From the NCBI GenBank assembly GCA_036676235.1, contig JAKFDI010000103.1, positions 1 through 64,000 on the forward strand: 64,000 nucleotides of DNA, given 5' to 3'. A program made the position numbers and the translations under genes. The stretch is from JAKFDI01 sp036676235. GTDB lineage: Bacteria; Pseudomonadota; Gammaproteobacteria; Burkholderiales; Burkholderiaceae_C. This document shows positions 46,474 through 54,007 of the stretch, piece after piece; positions within the stretch are counted from its first letter, which is position 1, and every line of letters begins with the position of its first letter. The notes under the pieces are model-generated. The model was not told the origin of the DNA and made no database searches. It worked only from the letters and a program-made list of their open reading frames with translations.

Positions 46474-46501
46474 GGGCCGCTGAAATCAGCGGCCCTTTTT
46501 T
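46474..46501 (+). terminator. Intrinsic terminator after cytochrome c4
   Basis: GGGCCGCTGA pairs with TCAGCGGCCC (46474-46495, loop of two A residues at full stem length), followed by six T residues (46496-46501). It starts 22 bases after the cytochrome stop. Confidence 0.9.
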
Positions 46502-46595
46502 GTTGCAGCTTCGTCGGTCGGGCCATCCATGACCGCAGCCGCCGCCGGCGTTCCAGCAACCTACACTGCGGCCGATTTCATTCACGGGAGTACGC

Positions 46596-48164
46596 ATGAA
46601 ACGTTGGCTTTCGGTGCTGTGCCTGAGCGTGGCCGCAGCAAGCGCAGCGAACGCGCAAACCCTGCGCTGGTCCAGCCAGGGCGATCCGCAGACCATGGAT
46701 CCGTTCTCGCAGAACGAGAGCCTGACCAACATGATCAACGCGCAGATCTACGACTTTCTGGTCGCGCGCGACAAGAACCTCGAGATCGTGCCGGCGCTTG
46801 CCACCGAGTGGAAACAGGAGGGTCCGCTGAAGTGGACCTTCAAGCTGCGCCCCAACGTGAAGTTCCACGACGGCCGACCCTTCACTGCCGACGACGTGGT
46901 GTTCTCGCTCGAACGCGCCAAGGCGCCCGGCTCGCTGATCGCCGTCTACGCCAATGCGCTCGGCACGGCGAAGAAGACCGACGACCTGACGGTGGAGTTC
47001 AACCTGCCACAGGTGAATCCGATCTTTCTGCAGCACCTGAACACGCTCAACATCATGAGCCGCGGCTGGGCCGAGGAGCACAAGGTCACCAAGCCGCAGA
47101 ACTTCGCGGGCAAGGAAGAGACCTACGCCGCCTTTCACACCAACGGCACCGGCCCCTACATGCTCGTGAGCCGCCAGCCCGATGTGAAGACGGTGCTCAA
47201 GCGAAACCCGAACTACTGGGGAACGATCGAAGGCAACGTGCAGGAGGTGATCTACACCCCGATCAAGAGCCCGGCCACGCGCGTGGCGGCGCTGATCTCG
47301 GGCGAGGTCGACTTCGTGCTCGACCCGCCGCCCACCGACCTGCAGCGCCTGAAGGCTACGCCCGACCTGCGGGTCCTGGAGGGCCCGGAGAACCGCGTCG
47401 TCTTCATCGGCATGGATCAGGGCCGTGACGAGCTGCTCTACAGCAGCGTGAAGGGCAAGAACCCGTTCAAGGATCTGCGTGTACGCAAGGCCCTCTATCA
47501 CGCCATCGACATCGAGACGATCCGCAAGCGGCTGATGGACGGCCAGTCGATCCCGACGGGTGCGCTGGTGCCGTCGCCTCTGGCGAGCTTCGGCGACAAG
47601 CAGATCGAGGCGCGCCTGCCCTACGACCTGGCACTGGCGAAGAAGCTGATGGCCGAAGCCGGCTACGCCGACGGCTTCGAGGTCACGCTCGACTGCCCGA
47701 ACAACCGCTACATCAACGACGAGCGCATCTGCGTCGCGCTCTCGGGTATGTGGGCCAAGCTCAACCTGAAGGTGCGCGTGAACGCGATGCCGCGCGCGGT
47801 GTATTTCCCCAAGCTCGAGAAGCTGGACACCAGCCTCTACATGTACGGCTGGGGCGGCTCGATCACGGATGCCGAAACCACCTTCACGCCCATCTACCGC
47901 AACCGCGGCGACAAGGGCGTGGGCGCCTACAACTACGGCAACTACACCGACGACAAGCTCGACGCCATGGCCGCTGCGACCAGCGTGGAAGCCGATCCGG
48001 CCAAGCGGCGCGAGCTGATCAAGGCGGTGTTCCTGGAGCACAACGCGAAGGTGCATCACATCCCGCTGCACCGCCAGTTCATTCCGTGGGCGATGCGCAA
48101 GAACGTGTCGGTGGTGCACCGGCCGGACAACTGGCTGGAGACGCGATGGGTGACGGTGAAGTAA
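46596..48164 (+). CDS. ABC transporter periplasmic substrate-binding protein (dipeptide/oligopeptide type)
   Basis: A 522-residue family-5 extracellular solute-binding protein with a signal peptide (about residues 1-20, AAASAANAQ). The core shows TLRWSSQGDPQTMDPF, the family signature VKFHDGRPFTADDVVFSL and TNGTGPYML. Family-5 proteins bind peptides, nickel or opines. No permease or ATPase gene lies next to it, so it is an orphan here and the substrate cannot be deduced. Confidence 0.9.
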   Translation: MKRWLSVLCLSVAAASAANAQTLRWSSQGDPQTMDPFSQNESLTNMINAQIYDFLVARDKNLEIVPALATEWKQEGPLKWTFKLRPNVKFHDGRPFTADDVVFSLERAKAPGSLIAVYANALGTAKKTDDLTVEFNLPQVNPIFLQHLNTLNIMSRGWAEEHKVTKPQNFAGKEETYAAFHTNGTGPYMLVSRQPDVKTVLKRNPNYWGTIEGNVQEVIYTPIKSPATRVAALISGEVDFVLDPPPTDLQRLKATPDLRVLEGPENRVVFIGMDQGRDELLYSSVKGKNPFKDLRVRKALYHAIDIETIRKRLMDGQSIPTGALVPSPLASFGDKQIEARLPYDLALAKKLMAEAGYADGFEVTLDCPNNRYINDERICVALSGMWAKLNLKVRVNAMPRAVYFPKLEKLDTSLYMYGWGGSITDAETTFTPIYRNRGDKGVGAYNYGNYTDDKLDAMAAATSVEADPAKRRELIKAVFLEHNAKVHHIPLHRQFIPWAMRKNVSVVHRPDNWLETRWVTVK

Positions 48165-48199
48165 GGCGACGAGCCCACTTCATCAAGCCGTATTCGCGC

Positions 48200-48284
48200 G
48201 ATCAAGCGACCGCCGCGGATCCGGCTCTGCCGGTCCGCTGGTGGTGCCCCCTTGAGGGGGCGCGCGAAGCGCGTAGGGGGTGGG
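48200..48284. repeat. ~80-bp 3'-end repeat element, copy 3
   Basis: The same element as at 26965 and 44766: GATCAAGCG, GCGGATCCGGC with GCCGGTCCGC, CCCCCTTGAGGGGG, CGCGCGAAGCGCG, TAGGGGGTGGG. It ends directly at the stop codon of the hybrid kinase (48285-48287), so it is that gene's 3' untranslated region, and it lies between two converging genes. Confidence 0.8.
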
Positions 48285-50099
48285 TCATCTCACGCCCAGC
48301 TTGAAGGCGATCATCGCGCGCAGCTTGTTGGGCACCACCGGTTTGATGAGCAGGTGGAAGTTCTTATCCTGCGCTTCCTTGTCGTGGCCCGTCATGGTGC
48401 TGCCGGTGACCACGATCGCCGGCACATCGGCGCCGAAACGGCCGCGCACCGCCTCGATGGCGTCGACGCCGCTGCGCCCCTGCTCCAGCCGGTAGTCGAC
48501 GATGAGCAGGTCCGGCCGCGCCGCTTCCGCGCCGGTGGCCCAGGCGCTGCATTCGGCCACGCTCGCGAACGACAGCAGCGTGGCGCCCCAGCCGCGGATC
48601 AGCACCTCGAGGCCGCTGCGCACGGCCGGCTCGTCTTCCACCACGACGATCAGCCGCCCGGCGAGCGTGATGGCGAGCGGCCCCTTGCCGGGCACTGCAG
48701 CGACCGCTCGTGCACTGGCGCGCCCGACGGGCACGTCGAGCGTGAACACCGAGCCGTGGCCGGGCTCTGAACGCAGGGTGAGCGGCGCGCCCATCAAGCC
48801 GGCCAGCTTCTTGACGATCGCCAGTCCCAGCCCCAGCCCCTTGCGCTGTTCCGGCGTGGCCACCGCGGCATTGCTCTCGAGCTGGTAGAACTCCTCGAAG
48901 ATGCGCTGCCGCTCGGCTTCGACGATACCGGGGCCGGTATCCCAGACCGACAGCCGCAGCGTCTCGCCGCGTCGCTGGCAGCTCACCAGCACGCCGCCGT
49001 CCTGCGTGTAGCGGATGGCGTTGGACACGAGATTGCGCAGGATGCGCTCGACCAGCAGTGGATCGGCGTGCGCCACATGCCACCCGCCGCGCAGGCGCAG
49101 CGCCAGCCCCTTCTCGAAAGCCGTGGGCTCGAAATGCAGGCGCAGCTTTCGCAGGATGTCGCCCACCTCGAAGTGCGCGGGGTTCACGTCGACGCCGCCG
49201 TTGTCGATGCGCGTGATGTCCAGCAGCTCCGAGAACAGCCCCTCCAGCGCGTCGACCGAGCTGTTGATGCTGTTGACCAGCGGGGCGATCTCGTCGTCGT
49301 GGATCTTCTGGCGCAGCGCCTCGGCGAACAGCCCCATGGCGTGCAGCGGCTGGCGCAGGTCGTGGCTGGCCGCGGTGAAGAACTGGCTCTTCGCGCGATT
49401 GGCGACCTCGGCCTCGCGCCGCGCCTCGTCGGCCGCCTGCTTTTCGGCGCGCAGCTGCACCAGCAGCGCATCGGCCTCGAGCTTGAGCGCGATGGCGCGC
49501 TGCAGCGCCTGGCGGAAGTTGCCGGCCAGCATCACCGTGAGCGTGATGATGACGAGCAGGATGCCGGCGAGCTGGTAGCTGTCGCTGGTGCCTTCGCTTG
49601 CAATGCGCAGCGCAAGCGGCGCGAACAGCAGCGTGGCATAGGCGATGTAGACGCGCGGCTGGGTGGCCAGCACCGGCACCGCGACCACGCAGAAGGTGTA
49701 CACGACGACGATCAGGCCGATCTGCTGCAGGCTCTCGCCCTGCGGGTAGAACACCCAGGCCGTCAGCCCCCACATCACGGCGGAGGCGAAGGTGCCGGCG
49801 TTGCTGTAGTGGCGCCAGCGCTGCCAGTCGGCCCGCGCCGACGGCGCGGCGCGATGGAAGCGCAGCGTGGTGGCGCCGCGCGCCAGCAGGGTGGCGAACC
49901 AGCCGCCGAGCCACGCCAGCATCACCGCCGGCGGCGTCATGCCCCAGAACAGCAGAGTGACGACGGCGACGCCGGCGGCCGTGCCCGAGAGCGTGGCCGG
50001 CATGTAGTCGAAGCTGCTCTGTACCTCTTCGGGCAGCGCCGAGGGCGGTTCGGCTGGAACCATGGCGCCCGGCGTGAGCAGATCGGCAGCGACGGACAC
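48285..50099 (-). CDS. Hybrid sensor histidine kinase / response regulator
   Basis: A 604-residue membrane sensor kinase. An N-terminal region with about six membrane helices (roughly residues 35-190) lacks a recognised sensory domain. A coiled-coil follows, then the kinase core with H-box AASHDLRQPLHAMG (H246), N-box RILRNLVSNAIRYT and G-box VWDTGPGI, and a C-terminal receiver with D535 in LLIVDYRLEQG. The next gene upstream is a LuxR-type response regulator; the stop and start are nine bases apart, so the two form a pair. The signal is unknown; the HDLRQP H-box type is common in Burkholderiales and Pseudomonas two-component pairs. Confidence 0.88.
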   Translation of the reverse strand: MSVAADLLTPGAMVPAEPPSALPEEVQSSFDYMPATLSGTAAGVAVVTLLFWGMTPPAVMLAWLGGWFATLLARGATTLRFHRAAPSARADWQRWRHYSNAGTFASAVMWGLTAWVFYPQGESLQQIGLIVVVYTFCVVAVPVLATQPRVYIAYATLLFAPLALRIASEGTSDSYQLAGILLVIITLTVMLAGNFRQALQRAIALKLEADALLVQLRAEKQAADEARREAEVANRAKSQFFTAASHDLRQPLHAMGLFAEALRQKIHDDEIAPLVNSINSSVDALEGLFSELLDITRIDNGGVDVNPAHFEVGDILRKLRLHFEPTAFEKGLALRLRGGWHVAHADPLLVERILRNLVSNAIRYTQDGGVLVSCQRRGETLRLSVWDTGPGIVEAERQRIFEEFYQLESNAAVATPEQRKGLGLGLAIVKKLAGLMGAPLTLRSEPGHGSVFTLDVPVGRASARAVAAVPGKGPLAITLAGRLIVVVEDEPAVRSGLEVLIRGWGATLLSFASVAECSAWATGAEAARPDLLIVDYRLEQGRSGVDAIEAVRGRFGADVPAIVVTGSTMTGHDKEAQDKNFHLLIKPVVPNKLRAMIAFKLGVR

Positions 50100-50108
50100 G
50101 GCGCCCGC

Positions 50109-50840
50109 CTACTGGCTCTTGCGCCAGGCGAGCGGCGCGCCGTTCGGCTGTTGCGACATCTGCCCGACCGCCAGCACCGCCTGCGTGCGCGAACTGACCT
50201 TGAGCGCACGCAGCACGGCGGCGACATGATCCTTGACCGTCTCGACCGAAAGATTCAGCTCGCGCGCGATCAGCTTGTTCGGCTTGCCCTGCAGCAGCAG
50301 CGCCAGCACGTCGGTCTGGCGCGGCGTGAGGCCGAGCGACTTGAGCGGCGGATGCGTCTGGTAGGGGCCGGCCGCGGCGCTGTCGTGCACGCTGCGCAGG
50401 CCGTCGGGTGCGCCCTGACGCCGCTCGACACCGGCACCGCGGTCATCGCTCATGGTCATCGACGGCACGTAGATGCCGCCCGACATGACCATGCGCAGCG
50501 CGTCGAACAGCGTCTCGTTCGAGGCACGCTTGGGCACGAAGCCCATCGCGCCGAGATCGATGCAGCGGATCACGTCGCTTGCACGGTCGCTGGCCGACAC
50601 CACCACGACCGGCAGCGCGGGGTAGGCGCTGCGGAATTCGGTCAGCACGTCGAAGCCATCGGCATCGCCCAGGTGCAGGTCCAGCAGCACCAGGTCGAAA
50701 TCGGAATCGCGCTGCAGGGTCTCGCGCGCGGCGCGGGCGCTGCTGGCGCCCTCGACCGTGACGTTGTCGCCCAGCCCCTGGATGACCGCCTGCAACGCCG
50801 AAAGAATCAGCGGGTGGTCGTCGATCAGCAGCACTTTCAT
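50109..50840 (-). CDS. LuxR/NarL-type response regulator
   Basis: A 243-residue regulator with a receiver domain (D54 in VLLDLHLGDAD; DD pair in IDDHPL) and a C-terminal LuxR helix-turn-helix (LTPRQTDVLALLLQGKPNKLIARELNLSVETVKDHV shortened to its core TPRQTDVLALLLQGKPNKLI). A linker of about 35 residues rich in Arg/Asp/Gly/Ser separates the domains. A good Shine-Dalgarno (GGGAG) precedes the ATG. It is the first gene of a two-gene operon with the hybrid kinase and is probably phosphorylated by it. Confidence 0.9.
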   Translation of the reverse strand: MKVLLIDDHPLILSALQAVIQGLGDNVTVEGASSARAARETLQRDSDFDLVLLDLHLGDADGFDVLTEFRSAYPALPVVVVSASDRASDVIRCIDLGAMGFVPKRASNETLFDALRMVMSGGIYVPSMTMSDDRGAGVERRQGAPDGLRSVHDSAAAGPYQTHPPLKSLGLTPRQTDVLALLLQGKPNKLIARELNLSVETVKDHVAAVLRALKVSSRTQAVLAVGQMSQQPNGAPLAWRKSQ

Positions 50841-50901
50841 TGCAATCTCCCTGTGTGGCGCCGGCCCCTCTCTGGAGGCTAGTCGCGGATGGACCCGTGG
50901 G

Positions 50902-51354
50902 TCAGGTGTAGCGGCGCGCCACCGTCTCGGCCACGCACACGGGCTTTGACGAGCCCTCGCGCTCGATCGTCACCTCGGTCGTCACCTGCGCGCCGCCCTC
51001 GATCGGCTCATACGAGATGAGCTTGATCACCGCCCGCACGCGGCTGTTGACCGGCACCGGCGCCGGAAAGCGCACGCGGTTCAGGCCGTAGTTGACGCCC
51101 ATGCGCGTGTCGTTCACGCGCATCGCCTTCGCGCTCAGGTCGGGAATCAGGCTGAGCGTGAGAAAGCCGTGCGCGATCGGCGTGCCGAACGGACCTTTCG
51201 CCGCCTTCTCGGGATCGATGTGGATCCACTGGTGGTCGCCCGTCGCATCGGCGAACAGGTTGATGCGCTGCTGGTCGATGGTGACCCAGTCGCTCTCACC
51301 GATCACCTGGCCCACGAGCGGCTGCAGGTCGGTGCCCTTTTCGAAGACTCGCAT
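50902..51354 (-). CDS. MaoC-like hot-dog dehydratase / enoyl-CoA hydratase
   Basis: A 150-residue MaoC-type (R)-specific enoyl-CoA hydratase. The hydratase signature is seen as FADATGDHQWIHIDPEKA (about residues 34-51), with catalytic Asp and His in GDHQWIHID, and PFGTPIAHGFLTLSL follows. It hydrates trans-enoyl-CoA to (R)-3-hydroxyacyl-CoA, for beta-oxidation or polyhydroxyalkanoate precursors. AAGGAA precedes the ATG, and it lies nine bases after the ParA stop, so the two may be co-transcribed, though they have no obvious functional link. Confidence 0.9.
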   Translation of the reverse strand: MRVFEKGTDLQPLVGQVIGESDWVTIDQQRINLFADATGDHQWIHIDPEKAAKGPFGTPIAHGFLTLSLIPDLSAKAMRVNDTRMGVNYGLNRVRFPAPVPVNSRVRAVIKLISYEPIEGGAQVTTEVTIEREGSSKPVCVAETVARRYT

Positions 51355-51363
51355 GAACTTCCT

Positions 51364-51981
51364 TCAGTTGTTGATCCAGTCGAGGATCGGTTGCCATTGC
51401 ACCAGATCGCGTTCCACGCGGCTGGGCGCCACGTCCCACAGCGTCAAGCCGCGGGCCGCGAGGTGAACGTAATTCTGCGTGTCGCGCACATGCCCGAGCA
51501 CCGGCACCTCCAGCTTGCCGAGGAAGGCCTCGAGCTGACCGGCCGAGATCGTGTGTTCCCGCGTGCGCATGCCCACCACGCCGATGCGCACCTTGCTGCT
51601 GCGCTTGTGCGCGAGCAGCTCGCGGATGAAGTCGTGCGTGGCGTGGATGTCGAAGATGCTCGGCTGCAGCGGCACGATCACGCGGTCGGCGAGTTTCATC
51701 ACTTCGTCGAGGCGCTTGCCGTGCAGGCCGGCGGGCGTGTCGAGCACCACGTGCGTCGTGCCCTTGGGCGGGCGCACCACCTCGTCGCGAACCACGTCCC
51801 AAGCACGGATCGTCGGGAGGTTCGGCGGGCGCAGGCCCAGCCAGATGCGTGCGGACTGCTGGCGGTCGATGTCGCCCAGCATCACCGCGTGGCCTTTGTG
51901 GGCGAGATAGCCCGCGATATTGGTCGACAAGGTGCTCTTGCCGACGCCGCCCTTCGGGTTGGCGACAACGATCACTGGCAT
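51364..51981 (-). CDS. ParA-family ATPase (orphan)
   Basis: A 205-residue deviant Walker A ATPase of the ParA/MinD superfamily. The P-loop KGGVGKST with the signature lysine lies at about residues 10-17, and switch regions include LGDIDRQQSARIW and VLDTPAGL. Such ATPases position DNA, protein clusters or organelles. There is no ParB or other partner next to it. GGAGG precedes the ATG. It is much like the short ParA proteins of Burkholderiales chromosomes whose cargo is unknown. Confidence 0.87.
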   Translation of the reverse strand: MPVIVVANPKGGVGKSTLSTNIAGYLAHKGHAVMLGDIDRQQSARIWLGLRPPNLPTIRAWDVVRDEVVRPPKGTTHVVLDTPAGLHGKRLDEVMKLADRVIVPLQPSIFDIHATHDFIRELLAHKRSSKVRIGVVGMRTREHTISAGQLEAFLGKLEVPVLGHVRDTQNYVHLAARGLTLWDVAPSRVERDLVQWQPILDWINN

Positions 51982-52100
51982 GGGAAACCTCCGTGGAGAG
52001 CCGCCCTTGCGCCGCGGCGACGGGGAGGCCGTTGCTTTGCCGGCGATGTTAGCGGCGCCTCCCGGTAGCCGCCATTCAGGCTAACCACGCATGGCCACCC

Positions 52101-52853
52101 TCAGTGCAGCCCGTCCCACAGCAGCTTGATGCCGGTCAGAAGCAGGCCCAGGTTGAACAGCCGGTAGAACAACGCCGGATCGATGCGCCGCACCAGCCGC
52201 ACGCCGAGCCACACGCCCAGCGGCGCGAGCGGCAGCAGCACGAGCGAGGTCGCCAGGTTGCGCCGGTCGAGCAGGCCCAGCCACAGGTACGGAATCCACT
52301 TCGAGAGGTTCACCGCGGCGAAGAAGATCGCCATCGTGGCCGCGAAGCGCAGCGGGGGCAGCTTGAGCGGCAGCACATAGGCGCTGATCGGCGGGCTGCC
52401 CGCATGCGCGACGAAGCTCGTGAAACCCGAGGCGATGCCCAGCACGAAGCCGAGCCAGCGCGGCGGCGGCGGGGCATCGGCATGGGGTGGAAAGAGGGTG
52501 CGCTGCGCGAGGAAGAGCAGGGTCAGCGCCCCCACGATGCCCGCCACGGCCGCGGCCGACAGCATCCCGAAAGACAGCGTGCCCACCAGCGTGCCGAGCA
52601 GGCCGGCCGGCAGCAGCAGCCGCAGCAGCTCGCGGTCGCGCTCGAGGAACAGCGCCTTCACGCCGGCGGCATCCATGACGAGCAGCAGCGGCAGCATGAT
52701 GGCCGCGGCCTGCGGCACCGGAATCGTGAGCGCCATCAGCGGCGTGGCGAGCGAACCGAAGCCGCCGAGTCCGCTCTTGGCGAGACCCATCAGCAGCACG
52801 GCTGGCACGGCCGCCGCGTAGAAGAGGGGGTCGTCGATCAGCGGGAAGTTCAC
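52101..52853 (-). CDS. TauE/SafE family permease
   Basis: A 250-residue membrane protein of the sulfite exporter TauE/SafE (DUF81) family with about seven membrane helices and two related halves (GLAKSGLGGFGSLATPLMAL near the start; LGIASGFTSFVAHAGSPPIS in the second half). These proteins export sulfite, sulfonates or sulfur compounds. The start is GTG at 52853 (VNFPLIDDPLFY), which overlaps the upstream nitroreductase stop (GTGA) and gives a normal N-terminus. No in-frame ATG fits better. Confidence 0.83.
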   Translation of the reverse strand: MNFPLIDDPLFYAAAVPAVLLMGLAKSGLGGFGSLATPLMALTIPVPQAAAIMLPLLLVMDAAGVKALFLERDRELLRLLLPAGLLGTLVGTLSFGMLSAAAVAGIVGALTLLFLAQRTLFPPHADAPPPPRWLGFVLGIASGFTSFVAHAGSPPISAYVLPLKLPPLRFAATMAIFFAAVNLSKWIPYLWLGLLDRRNLATSLVLLPLAPLGVWLGVRLVRRIDPALFYRLFNLGLLLTGIKLLWDGLH

Positions 52854-53425
52854 GCGATGCGGCAGGCTTCCTCGAACGCGAGCCGCGGGCTGCGCGGAAA
52901 GATGCCGGCCGGGTCGCCGTGGCCGAGGTTGCACACGAAGTTGGCGGTGGTGCTGGTGCCGGCGAAGAAGGCCGCATCGACCTTCGCCGAATCGAAGCCG
53001 CTCATCGGCCCGCAGTCCAGCCCCAGCGCGCGCGCGGCGATGATGAAGTAGCCGCCCTGCAGGCTGCTGTTGCGAAAGGCGGTGGCGGCAATCACCTCCG
53101 GCTTGCCGGCGAACCACGGCCGTGCGTCGGTATGCGGAAAGAGCTGCGGCAGCTTGTCGTAGAACGCCATGTCCATGCCGATGATGGCCGTCACCGGCGC
53201 CTGCTTGGTCTTCTCGTAGTTGCCCGCCGACATGCAGGGCAGCAGCTTCGCCTTGCCCTCGGGCGAGGCCACGAACACGATGCGCGCCGGCGAGCAGTTG
53301 GCCGAGGTCGGCCCCCACTTCATCAGGTCGTACAGGCGGCGCAGCGTCTCGTGCGGGATCGGCTCGCTGGTGAAGGCGTTGTGCGTGCGGGCGTGGTCGA
53401 AGAGCTGTTCGGTGCTGACGTTCAT
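52850..53425 (-). CDS. Nitroreductase-family protein, malonic semialdehyde reductase (RutE)-like
   Basis: A 191-residue FMN-dependent nitroreductase-fold protein closest to RutE, which reduces malonic semialdehyde. The characteristic motifs LMKWGPTSANCSPARIVF and the later AARALGLDCGPMSGFD are clearly shared with E. coli RutE. No other rut genes are nearby, so the in vivo substrate is uncertain. It starts at 53425 (MNVSTEQLFD). Its stop overlaps the TauE/SafE GTG, so both form an operon, and it is divergent from the DUF1841 gene. Confidence 0.85.
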   Translation of the reverse strand: MNVSTEQLFDHARTHNAFTSEPIPHETLRRLYDLMKWGPTSANCSPARIVFVASPEGKAKLLPCMSAGNYEKTKQAPVTAIIGMDMAFYDKLPQLFPHTDARPWFAGKPEVIAATAFRNSSLQGGYFIIAARALGLDCGPMSGFDSAKVDAAFFAGTSTTANFVCNLGHGDPAGIFPRSPRLAFEEACRIA

Positions 53426-53461
53426 GTGTGGGGATTTGGGCGCGGAGCCGACAATTGTGGG

Positions 53462-53896
53462 ATGTTTGCCCCTTCCCAGAACGACGTGAGGCGATTCTTC
53501 TGCGACGCCTTCGCCAAGCACCGCGACGGCCGGCCGATGACGGCGATGGAGGTGCTTGCGGCCGACTGGATTACCCAGCATCCCGAGTACGACGCCGACC
53601 TGTCTGATGTCGATGCCGCGCTCGCCGCGGTGTTCGACGTGGAGGCGGGGCGCACCAATCCGTTCCTGCACCTGTCGATGCACCTGTCGATCAGCGAGCA
53701 GGTGACGATCAACCAGCCGCGCGGCATCAAGCAGGCTTACGAGCTGCTGGCTGCGCGCCTCGGCTCGGCGCACGAAGCGCAGCACGAGGTCATGGAGTGC
53801 CTCGGCGAGATGATGTGGACCTCGCAGCGCAGCGGCCTGCCGCCGGACGGCGAAAAGTACATCGATTGCGTGCGCCGCCGAGCAACGCGTGGATAG
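53462..53896 (+). CDS. DUF1841 family protein
   Basis: A 144-residue protein of the DUF1841 family, common in beta- and gammaproteobacteria. The pattern FNPSRxxVRxFF-like start (MFAPSQNDVRRFF) and the conserved block FLHLSMHLSISEQVTINQPRGI are clear. No function is established. The 36-base spacer to the divergent nitroreductase is short. The end runs into the inverted repeat that separates it from the GspE-like gene. Confidence 0.85.
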   Translation: MFAPSQNDVRRFFCDAFAKHRDGRPMTAMEVLAADWITQHPEYDADLSDVDAALAAVFDVEAGRTNPFLHLSMHLSISEQVTINQPRGIKQAYELLAARLGSAHEAQHEVMECLGEMMWTSQRSGLPPDGEKYIDCVRRRATRG

Positions 53897-53919
53897 GGCA
53901 CGAAGGATCCGTTGGGGCT

Positions 53920-53963
53920 GAGGTGTCGAAGCCCTGTGTGCGCCGAGGGCACTTCGATACCTC
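53920..53963. terminator. Inverted repeat between converging genes, probable bidirectional terminator
   Basis: GAGGTGTCGAAG (53920-53931) and CTTCGATACCTC (53952-53963) form a 12-bp stem with one mismatch across a 20-base loop, between the 3' ends of the DUF1841 gene (53896) and the GspE-like gene (54008). The sequence belongs to the same family as the palindromes before livH (TCGAAGGGC..GCCCTTCGA). No T-run follows, so the terminator role is a guess from position. Confidence 0.5.
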
Positions 53964-54007
53964 GGTGCGAGCGGGTTTTGTGGCGGTCTCGTACTTTTGG
54001 ACGCGAG

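Noticed and set aside
46452..46595. Small gene between cytochrome c4 and the peptide-binding protein
   Set aside because: Occupied by a terminator and a promoter-sized spacer; the short frame from 46529 overlaps the next gene out of frame.
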